Source of the DNA: Acidobacteriota bacterium
GTDB taxonomy: Bacteria; Acidobacteriota; Terriglobia; Terriglobales; Acidobacteriaceae
Length of the DNA: 11,273 nucleotides
Reading direction: 5' to 3'
Assembly (NCBI GenBank): GCA_003223595.1
Contig: QHVR01000329.1
Coordinates: 1-11,273, forward strand
Shown here: positions 1-7,119 of the stretch, piece by piece
How the letters are laid out: each line of letters starts with the position of its first letter
Numbering within the stretch: position 1 is the stretch's first letter
Position numbers and translations under genes: made by a program
Notes under the pieces: generated by a model
Seen by the model: only the letters and a program-made list of their open reading frames with translations
Database searches by the model: none
What the model was told of the DNA's origin: nothing

Positions 1-1148
1 TCGCCAAGCCTCACTCCTACACCACCGACGACGTGATTGAGATTTCGGCTCATGGCTCGCCGGTGGTACTGCGCCACATTGTGGAGCTTTGTGTCGCCTC
101 GGGAGCGCGCTTGGCCGAGCCCGGCGAGTTCACTTCGCGCGCCTTCCTCAACGGACGAATCGACCTGACCCAGGCCGAGGCGGTTCGCGACCTGATCGAA
201 TCCCAGACGGTCTATCAGGCGAAAGTCGCAGCGCAGCAGTTGGATGGCTCATTGTCGCGCCGCTTGCAGCCCATCAAGCAGAATCTGGTGCAACTCATCG
301 CGCAACTCGAGGCCGGAATTGATTTTGCCGATGACGACGTTTCAATTTTGCCCGATGCCGTCATCTTGCAACACATCGCCGACGTGCAGGTTCCACTCGA
401 GCAACTTCGGGCCAGCTTTGCTTACGGCAAGATCGTGCATGAGGGATTGACGCTTGCGATTGTCGGCCGCCCCAACGTGGGCAAATCGAGTCTCTTTAAT
501 CAACTCGTCGAACGCGAACGCGCGATCGTAACGGCCACTCCTGGCACCACGCGCGATCTGGTCACTGAAACCGTTGCTATCGGTGGTATTCCCGTCAGAT
601 TGGTCGATACGGCCGGCATTCGTCACTCCCTCGACGAAGCCGAGTCCATCGGTATTCGGAAGTCGAAGGAGGCCCTAGCCGATGCCGACCTGGTGCTCGT
701 AGTCCTCGATGCATCGCAGGAGGAAGCCGCCGAAGACGCGAAGCTAACTGCTCAGGCTTCGATCCGGCCCACAATTGTTGTCCAAAACAAGATTGACCTG
801 CAGATCACCGCACAGCGATCAGGGAATAGGGCGCCTGACGTTCGCACCTCAGCGGTGACCGGGAAAGGCGTCGCAGAATTGCGCGCGCAGATCTTACAGC
901 ACATTCGGGGTAGCATCGGCGCAGAAGCTGAACATGGTTTTCTCACGAACGTGCGCCACCGCGGACTGATCGAAGATTCCCTAAGCGCGCTCGAGGCGGC
1001 GAACAAGGCGGTGGCCCTGAAGATTCCCCATGAGATGCTGCTACTCGATCTTTACAACGCGCTGCGGCCGCTGGACGCGATCACAGGCGCGACTACCACG
1101 GACGATATTCTGAATCTGATCTTCAGCACGTTCTGCATTGGGAAGTAG
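1..1148 (+). CDS. mnmE: tRNA uridine-5-carboxymethylaminomethyl modification GTPase MnmE (5' end missing)
   Basis: MnmE works with MnmG to modify the wobble uridine (U34) of certain tRNAs in the cytoplasm, using GTP hydrolysis and a folate-derived one-carbon unit. The reading frame is open from base 3, ahead of a GTG at 33, and already reads AKPHSYTTDDVIEIS, a conserved part of the N-terminal folate-binding domain. The true start therefore lies upstream of the window, and roughly the first 70-80 residues of a usual ~450 are missing. The inserted G domain is intact: P-loop GRPNVGKS (465-488), TPGTTRD switch (from 537), DTAG (606-617) and NKID (786-797). The protein ends in the family's C-terminal FCIGK, whose Cys is essential for the modification. 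Its stop codon directly abuts the ruvA stop on the other strand. Identification is secure; only the start is unknown. Confidence 0.97.
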   Translation, partial: AKPHSYTTDDVIEISAHGSPVVLRHIVELCVASGARLAEPGEFTSRAFLNGRIDLTQAEAVRDLIESQTVYQAKVAAQQLDGSLSRRLQPIKQNLVQLIAQLEAGIDFADDDVSILPDAVILQHIADVQVPLEQLRASFAYGKIVHEGLTLAIVGRPNVGKSSLFNQLVERERAIVTATPGTTRDLVTETVAIGGIPVRLVDTAGIRHSLDEAESIGIRKSKEALADADLVLVVLDASQEEAAEDAKLTAQASIRPTIVVQNKIDLQITAQRSGNRAPDVRTSAVTGKGVAELRAQILQHIRGSIGAEAEHGFLTNVRHRGLIEDSLSALEAANKAVALKIPHEMLLLDLYNALRPLDAITGATTTDDILNLIFSTFCIGK

Positions 1149-1736
1149 CTATTTCGTCAGCGCTGCCAGCACTTCGCGGAACAGGGCGTCGAAAGATCCT
1201 GCCCTATTCTTGCTCGCGGCACCGAGGGCCTTTTCGGCAGCCGCTCGTTGATAGCCGAGGTTAAGGAGCGCCGAGAGCACATCTTCTTCAATGGGCGTCA
1301 CGGCTGACGTGGTGGGCGCTGCGAGCGTTCCACTTTCTGGCAGCTTGTCGCGCAGCTCTAGCACCATCCGCTCGGCCGTCTTCTTGCCAATCCCCGGGAT
1401 TCGCGTGAGACGCGCTACGTCGTTCCCGCGGATCGAGCGCACCATCTCGTCGGCCGGCATACCGCTAAGAATGGTGATGGCCAGCTTGGGCCCAATTCCG
1501 CTCACGGTGATCAGCTTTTCGAACAGCAACTTTTCCGAAGCGCGCAGGAAGCCATAAAGCGCGAGTGCATCCTCCCGCACATGAGTGTGGATGTGCAGCG
1601 CAACCTCAGTCCCGGTCTCCGGCAGATCGGAGAACGTCGGAACGGTGATGGTGACGTCGTAACCGACGCCCGAGGTTTCGACGATGACCTGGTTGGGATG
1701 CTTGGCCAACAGCTTGCCGCGGAGATGGGCGATCAT
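1149..1736 (-). CDS. ruvA: Holliday junction branch migration complex subunit RuvA
   Basis: RuvA binds four-way DNA junctions and loads the RuvB motor during recombinational repair. The 195-residue product matches the family's usual length. It has the N-terminal OB-fold (residues 1-62, opening MIAHLRGKLL and including the conserved REDALALYGF around 54-63). Two helix-hairpin-helix motifs follow (SGIGPKLA around 79-86 and IPGIGKKTAERM around 113-124). A Pro/Thr-rich linker (about 133-150) leads to the C-terminal RuvB-contacting domain. The frame stays open to an ATG at 1772, but 1736 is chosen because MIAHLRGKL is the canonical RuvA N-terminus. No clear Shine-Dalgarno is present. A TACAAT hexamer on this strand (1746-1751) sits only 9 bases upstream, so a very short leader is possible. 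ruvB and ruvC are not adjacent within the window. Confidence 0.95.
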   Translation of the reverse strand: MIAHLRGKLLAKHPNQVIVETSGVGYDVTITVPTFSDLPETGTEVALHIHTHVREDALALYGFLRASEKLLFEKLITVSGIGPKLAITILSGMPADEMVRSIRGNDVARLTRIPGIGKKTAERMVLELRDKLPESGTLAAPTTSAVTPIEEDVLSALLNLGYQRAAAEKALGAASKNRAGSFDALFREVLAALTK

Positions 1737-1745
1737 TGTTGCGCC

Positions 1746-1751
1746 ATTGTA
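1746..1751 (-). promoter_or_regulatory. Possible -10 element for ruvA
   Basis: On the minus strand this reads TACAAT, one mismatch from the sigma-70 -10 consensus, and ends 9 bases before the ruvA ATG. No good -35 hexamer is found 16-18 bases further upstream. If the element is real, the transcript starts at or just before the start codon. This is a weak single-hexamer call. Confidence 0.3.
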
Positions 1752-1765
1752 GCGCGGCCCAGCGG

Positions 1766-1794
1766 TGGACACTCGTCTCCGTCGCTCTTAGAAT
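1766..1794 (+). promoter_or_regulatory. Sigma-70-type promoter of the redoxin/copper monooxygenase operon
   Basis: TGGACA (1766-1771, five of six matches to TTGACA) is separated by exactly 17 bases from TAGAAT (1789-1794, five of six matches to TATAAT). The expected start site is near 1801, giving a leader of about 15 bases before the ATG at 1816. It lies in the 79-base gap between ruvA and the redoxin gene, which are transcribed divergently. The spacing and both hexamers are seen directly; activity is inferred. Confidence 0.6.
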
Positions 1795-1815
1795 TGGTGA
1801 GTTCGTGGGCGCTTT

Positions 1816-2388
1816 ATGCGGCGGCGCAAATTCTCGATCACTCTGATGTGGATGGGCACGGTGCTGGCCGTGCTCTGCGGACTGGCAACGGCGCAGCAGG
1901 CGCTCGATCTCGACGGGCATGCGGTGAATCCTTTCGCGGCCGCTTCCGGCAAACCAGTGGTCCTGATCTTTCTGCGGCGCGATTGTCCGGTGTCCGGCCG
2001 CTACGCTCCGGTTGTCCAAAAGATCAGCAGGGAGTACGCGGATCGGGCCAGTTTCTGGCTGGTATACCCTGACAGAACCGATAATCCCCAAGACATCCGA
2101 AAATCCGTCGCGGACTATGGATACCAGTTGCCGGTTTTGCGCGACCCCGAGCACGCACTGGTGAAATTAAGCCGGGTGCAGATCACTCCCGAGGTAGCCG
2201 TGTTCGACGGCGATCGTCGACTGATTTACGACGGACGGATCGACGACTGGTACATCGATCTGAGTCGCGCCCGCCCCGCCCCCACTGCTCACGAATTGCG
2301 CGACGCCATCAATGCCGCCGCGGCGCGAACTACGCTGGCGCACAAGGAAGTCAGGGGAGTGGGATGCTACATTTCGGATGTCGAATGA
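1816..2388 (+). CDS. Exported redoxin / thioredoxin-fold protein
   Basis: This is a predicted exported thioredoxin-fold protein of the AhpC/TSA-redoxin group, 190 residues. A basic N-terminus (MRRRKF) and a hydrophobic stretch ending near ATAQ (about residue 27) look like a signal peptide. The fold core follows: a beta strand VVLIFLRRDCPVS with Cys57 at the active-site position, then the cis-Pro region ITPEVAVFD (Pro125). Near the C-terminus is GVGCYIS with Cys184. After signal removal only Cys57 and Cys184 remain, so the usual CxxC pair is absent and a long-range Cys pair or a metal-binding role is possible. From memory, the RPAPTAHELRDAI plus GC ending resembles a redoxin domain that in other bacteria is fused in front of haem c/copper monooxygenase domains like the next gene. 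The stop overlaps the next gene's start region. No clear ribosome site precedes this ATG. The exact substrate is unknown. Confidence 0.8.
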   Translation: MRRRKFSITLMWMGTVLAVLCGLATAQQALDLDGHAVNPFAAASGKPVVLIFLRRDCPVSGRYAPVVQKISREYADRASFWLVYPDRTDNPQDIRKSVADYGYQLPVLRDPEHALVKLSRVQITPEVAVFDGDRRLIYDGRIDDWYIDLSRARPAPTAHELRDAINAAAARTTLAHKEVRGVGCYISDVE

Positions 2389-4187
2389 GCTTTCCCCTGC
2401 GCATCATCCTGTTTGGCCTCCTGAGCTCCACCTTCGCTCCGATGCTGGCCGCCCAGTCTTCCGCCCCGGCTTCTCAGCTCACCTTCAATCGCGACGTCGC
2501 GCCCATCGTCTTTCGTTCCTGTTCCACCTGCCATCGTCCCGGCGAGGCTGCTCCGTTTTCGCTGCTGAATTACTCCGATGTGAAGAAGCATGCGCGCCAG
2601 ATTGCAGACGTCGTCCGCTCGCGGGCCATGCCTCCTTGGCTTCCTGAGCCGCAGGAATTGAAGTTTGCCGACGAGCTGCGCTTATCGGACGCCGACATTA
2701 ATCGCATCCTGACTTGGGTGGAACAGGGCGCGGCAGAAGGCGCTCCCGCGGATTTGCCGCCAGCCCCCAAATTTGTTCAAGGATGGAGGCTGGGTCAGCC
2801 AGACCTGGTCCTCAAGGCCGAGAAGCCCTTCATCTTGCCGCCGGAGGGCACGGACACTTACTGGAATTTCATTTTCCGTCTTCCCATCCAGGAAACCAAA
2901 TGGGTAAAGGCGGTAGAGATTCGTCCCGGCGACAAGCAGTATGTGCACCACGCCAACATCCTGGTGGACCGCGCCCACGCATCGCGCCAGCGCGAAACCG
3001 AGCCCGGCGCCGGCTTTGGCGGCATGGAAATCCGAATCGAGTCGCAGGCCTTCGATCCTGACAGCCATCTTCTGTTTTGGAAGCCCGGAACTATTCCTTA
3101 CGTCGAGCCCGAAGGCATGGCCCTGCGCCTGGACAAGGGAACTGATTTAGTGCTCAACACCCACCTGCAGCCTTCCGGCAAGCCCGAGGTGATTCAGCCG
3201 AGCATCGGGCTTTATTTCACCGATCATCCGGCAACCAAGCTTCCCATGCTGCTGCAATTGGAGAACGATCTCAAACTCGACATCCCCCCGGGCCAAAAAG
3301 ATTTTCTTGTCACCGACGATTTCACCCTGCCGGTGGATGTAGATCTGATGGCGATTTACCCGCATGCCCATTACTTGGGCAAGGACATCCGGGCGCAAGC
3401 CACCCTGCCCGACGGCACAAAGAAGATGCTGATTTACATCCCGCAGTGGAACCTGAACTGGCAGGCAGTGTACCGCTATGCAGAACCGGTGCTGCTGCCC
3501 AGGGGAACCGTCATCAGCCTGCTCTATTCCTACGACAATTCGGATGCGAATCCCATGAATCCCAACCATCCTCCGCTGCGGGTGAACGGTGGCAACCGCT
3601 CGACCGATGAGATGTGCCATCTCTGGCTTCAGGTCCTCCCAGTGAATTTCGATGCGGCCAATGGTGATCCCCGAATGGCCCTCCAGGAAGCTCTGGCGCG
3701 CCATAACGTCGAGAAAAATCCTGCAGACTTCGAGGCCCACTACAATCTCGGAGCGATGCTGCAGGCCAGAGGGAATCTCGATGCAGCTCTCGCCGAATAT
3801 GAAGCTGCTGTAAAATTGCGCCCTGAAGACGCGACCGGCAACAATGCCCTGGGCGCGGCTCTCGTCGAAGGCGGACGTCCTGCACAGGCCGTTTCCTATC
3901 TGCAAGCGGCGCTGAAAGCACGTGCCGACTACTTTGACGCACACTACAATCTCGGCTTCGCGTTGGCGCAGCAGAATGATTTCGCGGCAGCGGTCGACCA
4001 ATTCCAGACTGCATTGCGCCTGCAGCCGCAAGATGCCGCAGTCGAAGCCAATCTGGGCGCGGCACTGGCGGAAATGGGCCGCTACGCTGACGCACGGGTG
4101 CACTTCCAGCATGCCCTGCTGCTCGATCCCGCTCAGCCCATCGCGAAAGAGAATCTGGAAGCACTGAAGGAAATGAACCCGCGCTGA
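2364..4187 (+). CDS. Exported cytochrome c / PHM-like type II copper monooxygenase / TPR fusion protein
   Basis: This is a three-part exported protein (607 residues from 2364). After a signal peptide (hydrophobic core about 12-28, then MLAAQ) comes a small cytochrome c-like domain with haem site CSTCH (Cys53, Cys56, His57) and RAMPPW, whose Met89 is a candidate axial ligand. Residues about 145-427 match the copper type II ascorbate-dependent monooxygenase fold of peptidylglycine hydroxylase. All expected copper ligands are visible: VHH (His195, His196), NTH (His267), PHAH (His334, His336) and DEM (Met417). Residues about 455-600 form four TPR repeats. AGGGGAG (2353-2359) lies 4 bases before the ATG at 2364. 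An alternative ATG at 2385 overlaps the redoxin stop as ATGA and gives a more compact signal peptide (600 residues), so the start is not settled. The likely role is extracytoplasmic oxidation using electrons passed through haem; the substrate is unknown. Confidence 0.85.
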   Translation: MLHFGCRMSFPLRIILFGLLSSTFAPMLAAQSSAPASQLTFNRDVAPIVFRSCSTCHRPGEAAPFSLLNYSDVKKHARQIADVVRSRAMPPWLPEPQELKFADELRLSDADINRILTWVEQGAAEGAPADLPPAPKFVQGWRLGQPDLVLKAEKPFILPPEGTDTYWNFIFRLPIQETKWVKAVEIRPGDKQYVHHANILVDRAHASRQRETEPGAGFGGMEIRIESQAFDPDSHLLFWKPGTIPYVEPEGMALRLDKGTDLVLNTHLQPSGKPEVIQPSIGLYFTDHPATKLPMLLQLENDLKLDIPPGQKDFLVTDDFTLPVDVDLMAIYPHAHYLGKDIRAQATLPDGTKKMLIYIPQWNLNWQAVYRYAEPVLLPRGTVISLLYSYDNSDANPMNPNHPPLRVNGGNRSTDEMCHLWLQVLPVNFDAANGDPRMALQEALARHNVEKNPADFEAHYNLGAMLQARGNLDAALAEYEAAVKLRPEDATGNNALGAALVEGGRPAQAVSYLQAALKARADYFDAHYNLGFALAQQNDFAAAVDQFQTALRLQPQDAAVEANLGAALAEMGRYADARVHFQHALLLDPAQPIAKENLEALKEMNPR

Positions 4188-4193
4188 CTTAAC

Positions 4194-5267
4194 ATGCGCA
4201 TGCTCAAAGGCAAACTTTCGGGCCCAATGAAAAAAAACGTCGCCAACCTGTTGCTGGCAATCCTGGCACTCTCAGCAATTTCTGCCGCACAGCAGCCGGA
4301 TGCCGCCAGCTCTCCCGCTGCCCCCAAACCCGCAGCCACCGCGGATTTCACCCAAGCCCGCAAGCTCATGCAGGAAGGCAAACTGGACGACGCCATCGCC
4401 CAACTGCATGCCGTCGAGGCACAGGATCCAGCAGCCAAAGGCCTCGCCCTCGAACTGGGCACTGCCTACTACCGAAAGAATGATTTCCCTCAGGCCATCG
4501 AATATCTAAAAAAGGCGAACACTGCCGATCCCGCGAATGACGAAGCCGTTCAGATGCTCGGCCTGGCATATTTCCGCGGCGGACATCCCGCCGACGCGAT
4601 TCCTTTACTCGAAAAAGTGCAAACCTGGTATCCCCGGGCGAATGTGGATGCGGCTTACGTCCTGGGTATCGCCTACATTCAAACCAAAAACTACGATCAG
4701 GCGCGCAAGTCATTCGCAACCATGTTTGCCGTGCCCGCCGACTCCGCCGCCGCTTACCTCTTTACCGCGCGTATGTTGCTGCGGCAGGAATACGATCCGG
4801 TTGCGGAAGAGTATGCGCAGAAAGCCGCGACCTTGGATCCCAAGCTGCCGCTGGTGCATTTCCTTTTGGGCGAGTTGTACCTGTACAAATCGCGGGTTCC
4901 AGAAGCGATTGCGGAATTTGAAAAAGAGATCGCTCTCAACCCCGCCCACGCGGCGACGTACTACAAGTTGGCAGACGCCTACTCCCGCGTACAGAAATAC
5001 GATGAAGCCGACCGCCTGCTGCAGAAATCCATCTGGCTCGATTCCACTTCCACCGGGCCGTTCATTCTGCGAGGCAAGGTTCTGGAGAAAAAAGGCGAGT
5101 TCGATCTCGCTGTGCTCGCCCTGCAACGGGCCGCCACCATGGATCCCAACAATCCCATGACCCACCAGCTGCTGGGTCAGGCCTATCGCAATGTAGGCAA
5201 GAAAGACGACGCAGAACGCGAATTAAAGTTGGCGGAAAAACTTCAGAACAGCCAAACTCTGCGCTGA
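4194..5267 (+). CDS. Exported tetratricopeptide-repeat protein
   Basis: This 357-residue protein is almost entirely TPR: from about residue 50 to the end I count roughly nine 34-residue helical-hairpin repeats with the usual pattern (for example AAYVLGIAYIQTKNYDQA, TYYKLADAYSRVQKYDEA, MTHQLLGQAYRNVGKKDDA). TPR arrays are protein-binding scaffolds; no catalytic motif is present. The N-terminus is a signal sequence: MKKNVANLLLAILALSAISAAQQ starts at an internal ATG (4227), and a Pro/Ala-rich linker follows. The ATG at 4194 lies 6 bases after the preceding stop and gives an N-terminal extension of 11 residues. Neither start has a clear Shine-Dalgarno; 4227 gives the more classical signal peptide. 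Its placement and similar export signal suggest it is co-expressed with the copper monooxygenase and perhaps binds it, since that protein also ends in TPRs. Confidence 0.85.
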   Translation: MRMLKGKLSGPMKKNVANLLLAILALSAISAAQQPDAASSPAAPKPAATADFTQARKLMQEGKLDDAIAQLHAVEAQDPAAKGLALELGTAYYRKNDFPQAIEYLKKANTADPANDEAVQMLGLAYFRGGHPADAIPLLEKVQTWYPRANVDAAYVLGIAYIQTKNYDQARKSFATMFAVPADSAAAYLFTARMLLRQEYDPVAEEYAQKAATLDPKLPLVHFLLGELYLYKSRVPEAIAEFEKEIALNPAHAATYYKLADAYSRVQKYDEADRLLQKSIWLDSTSTGPFILRGKVLEKKGEFDLAVLALQRAATMDPNNPMTHQLLGQAYRNVGKKDDAERELKLAEKLQNSQTLR

Positions 5268-5309
5268 TCGCCTCCTGAATCAAATCTTCCGGCATGGCAC
5301 AATCTCCTC

Positions 5310-6134
5310 ATGCCCTCCGAACGTCCCTCTTTCATTTACGGCACCGCCTGGAAAGAAGACCGCACCGCTGCTCTCACCGAACTCGCCCTGCGCACCGGAT
5401 TCCGCGCCATCGATACGGCGAATCAGCGCAAGCATTACTTCGAAGAGGCCGTCGGACAAGGTCTCGCCACCGCCTACCGTGCCGGTGTATGCACCCGCGA
5501 CGATCTGTTTCTGCAAACGAAGTTCACCTACCAGCGCGGCCAGGATTCTCGCTTACCCTACGATCCATCTGCAAGCCTCAGCACTCAGGTAAAGCAATCG
5601 CTGGCAGGATCTCTCGATCACCTCAAGACTGACCACGTCGACAGTTTCGTCCTGCATGGCCCTGCATCAAGCTATGAATGGACTGATGCTGACGCCGAAA
5701 CCTGGGAAACCATGCGGAAGGAGCGCGATGCGGGCTGCACCCGCCTTCTCGGAGTAAGCAATGTGGCGCTAGATCATCTCGAGCAGATGAACTCTTCTGG
5801 GACCGAACTGCCAACCTTCGTACAGAACCGCTGCTTCGCCCGCCTGGGTTGGGATCGCGATGTGCGCAACTTCTGTGCCGGCCACAACATCACCTACCAG
5901 GGATTCTCTCTGCTCACCGCCAATCCCGAGGTCCTGCAGCACGCGCCCTTCGTCGCCCTCGCGCGTCGCTTGGGAATTACTCCCGCGCAGATGATCTTCA
6001 GCTTTTCCCGCGCGATAGGCATCCTGCCATTGACGGGCAGCAGCAACGCCCAACACTTGCAGCAGGATTTGGCCAGTCTGACCCTGACCCTCCCGCCAGA
6101 TATCGTGAAAGCCGTCGAATCGATTGCGGGCTAA
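5310..6134 (+). CDS. Aldo/keto reductase family oxidoreductase
   Basis: This is a predicted NAD(P)H-dependent carbonyl reductase with a (beta/alpha)8 barrel, 274 residues and cytoplasmic (no signal peptide). The full catalytic tetrad can be placed: Asp35 (FRAIDTA), Tyr43 (KHYFEEAVG), Lys71 (LQTKFTY) and His116 (FVLHGP). Other family marks are RLLGVSNV (about 143-150), VQNR where many relatives have a Gln-Asn-containing strand, and a C-terminal ILPLTGSSNAQHLQQDL segment of the cofactor-binding type. The substrate cannot be predicted. It starts 42 bases after the TPR gene on the same strand, so it could be read through from that operon. A CACAAT hexamer (5298-5303) ends only 6 bases before the ATG and no Shine-Dalgarno is seen, which would fit leaderless initiation. 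It ends 11 bases before the convergent Yip1-family gene. Confidence 0.9.
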   Translation: MPSERPSFIYGTAWKEDRTAALTELALRTGFRAIDTANQRKHYFEEAVGQGLATAYRAGVCTRDDLFLQTKFTYQRGQDSRLPYDPSASLSTQVKQSLAGSLDHLKTDHVDSFVLHGPASSYEWTDADAETWETMRKERDAGCTRLLGVSNVALDHLEQMNSSGTELPTFVQNRCFARLGWDRDVRNFCAGHNITYQGFSLLTANPEVLQHAPFVALARRLGITPAQMIFSFSRAIGILPLTGSSNAQHLQQDLASLTLTLPPDIVKAVESIAG

Positions 6135-6145
6135 CGAGCGCCCTC

Positions 6146-6913
6146 TTACGACAGCGCCGCCCCGAGCGCCGCTCCCAACACCGTGAACACCGCCCACCAT
6201 CCAAACACAATCGCCAGCGACGTCCCGCGCTTCACTTTGCTGACGCACGTGAAACCGATCGCCGTCAGCACCAGTGTCCAGATCATGAAGATGTCGACCC
6301 CCGTCAACAGGCTGTAGAGGAACACGCCGTCCGCGGGATTAAGGAAATACCCGGGATTGGTCGCTACCGGATTCTGAAACGTAAATGAATCCGGGCTCAT
6401 CCCCGCCAGCACCGACGCCAGCGCGAGCACACTCTTCACCATCAGTGGCAGGGCTGAATAGATCACAATCGCGAGCGATACGTTGAAAGAGACGTCCGCC
6501 CCCGCCGCCAACTTGAAAGTGCCAAAAAGAGCTCCCGCAATGACCAGCCACATGATCAGCGTGATGAGCGGGAAAACATAGGAGATGATCTCGGTAACCT
6601 TCGCCCCGCTCTCCAGCTGTGCTTCCCGCTGAGCAGCAGGCAGGTTCTCCAGGCGCGCCTGCGCTTTGGGCTGCGCCTGCATCTGATTCTCCATGATCTT
6701 GCGGAACCCGATTTTCTGGCCCGCCGTATAAACAAACGCTGACGAAACCACCACCATCAGCAGGAATGGCACCCACCAACTCGCGCTCCGCCGCAGGTCC
6801 GTAAACGTCTTCGACGGCGCGACGAAAGTATCGACAATGCGCGCACCTTCCGAGAGCGGCGCCGGTGCTGGCACGGGAGAGGACGTAACCGGAGGGAGCG
6901 GAGCAACAGCCAT
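6146..6913 (-). CDS. Yip1-family integral membrane protein
   Basis: This 255-residue membrane protein fits the bacterial Yip1 domain family, whose biochemical role is unknown. A Pro/Ala-rich cytoplasmic N-terminus (about 1-25) precedes a conserved-looking segment (IVDTFVAPSKTFTDLRRSASWW). About five hydrophobic helices follow: WVPFLLMVVVSSAFVY, an IISYVFPLITLIMWLVIAG helix, a SLAIVIYSALPLMVKSVLAL helix, a LLTGVDIFMIWTLVLTAIGF helix and a final LAIVFGWWAVFTVLGAAL helix. A charged, Gln/Ala-rich loop (about 75-105) links helices 1 and 2. The start at 6913 is firm because GGAGG (6919-6923 on this strand) sits 5 bases upstream. The frame extends further only through a TTG that overlaps this site. 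It has its own promoter and is divergent from aconitase. Confidence 0.85.
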   Translation of the reverse strand: MAVAPLPPVTSSPVPAPAPLSEGARIVDTFVAPSKTFTDLRRSASWWVPFLLMVVVSSAFVYTAGQKIGFRKIMENQMQAQPKAQARLENLPAAQREAQLESGAKVTEIISYVFPLITLIMWLVIAGALFGTFKLAAGADVSFNVSLAIVIYSALPLMVKSVLALASVLAGMSPDSFTFQNPVATNPGYFLNPADGVFLYSLLTGVDIFMIWTLVLTAIGFTCVSKVKRGTSLAIVFGWWAVFTVLGAALGAALS

Positions 6914-6942
6914 GAGAACCTCCAAAGAAAAAGTTCGGCAGA

Positions 6943-6971
6943 ATTCTATTCCCCGAGCCCAATCGATACAA
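6943..6971 (-). promoter_or_regulatory. Sigma-70-type promoter of the Yip1-family gene
   Basis: On the minus strand TTGTAT (6966-6971) is followed after 17 bases by TAGAAT (6943-6948). The expected start is near 6936, giving a leader of about 22 bases that contains the GGAGG ribosome site. The -35 matches consensus only in its strong TTG half. The same TAGAAT hexamer is used in the redoxin operon promoter. Confidence 0.5.
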
Positions 6972-6975
6972 GCAT

Positions 6976-7025
6976 GTAGGGACAGCCGCCATCGCCTGTC
7001 CAGCGAAGCGAAGCTTCGCCTGCCC
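6976..7025. repeat. Palindromic intergenic repeat-like element
   Basis: This segment between the divergent Yip1 and aconitase genes holds two inverted repeats in tandem. GGACAGCCG (6980-6988) pairs with CGCCTGTCC (6993-7001) with one mismatch and a 4-base loop. It is followed by GCGAAGCTTCGC (7008-7019), a perfect 12-base palindrome. The first hairpin, preceded by GTAGG, resembles the hairpin at 10121-10147. The architecture is that of a dispersed REP-like element rather than a promoter. Copy number in the genome is unknown from this window. Confidence 0.5.
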
Positions 7026-7119
7026 CGGAACTAAGCAATTCCTCCCCAAACGAATTAAACTATAGGTTGCATTCCGCGCAGCCATTTCTGGTCCCAGCAA
7101 TTCCCGAAGGAAGGCCCCC

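Noticed and set aside
1606..2154. Minus-strand open frame across the ruvA/redoxin boundary
   Set aside because: It overlaps two well supported genes and their promoter region, and its product is compositionally random.
3147..4112. Long minus-strand open frame (321 codons) opposite the copper monooxygenase
   Set aside because: It is a shadow of a gene with clear domains; its translation has no recognisable motif and no ribosome site.
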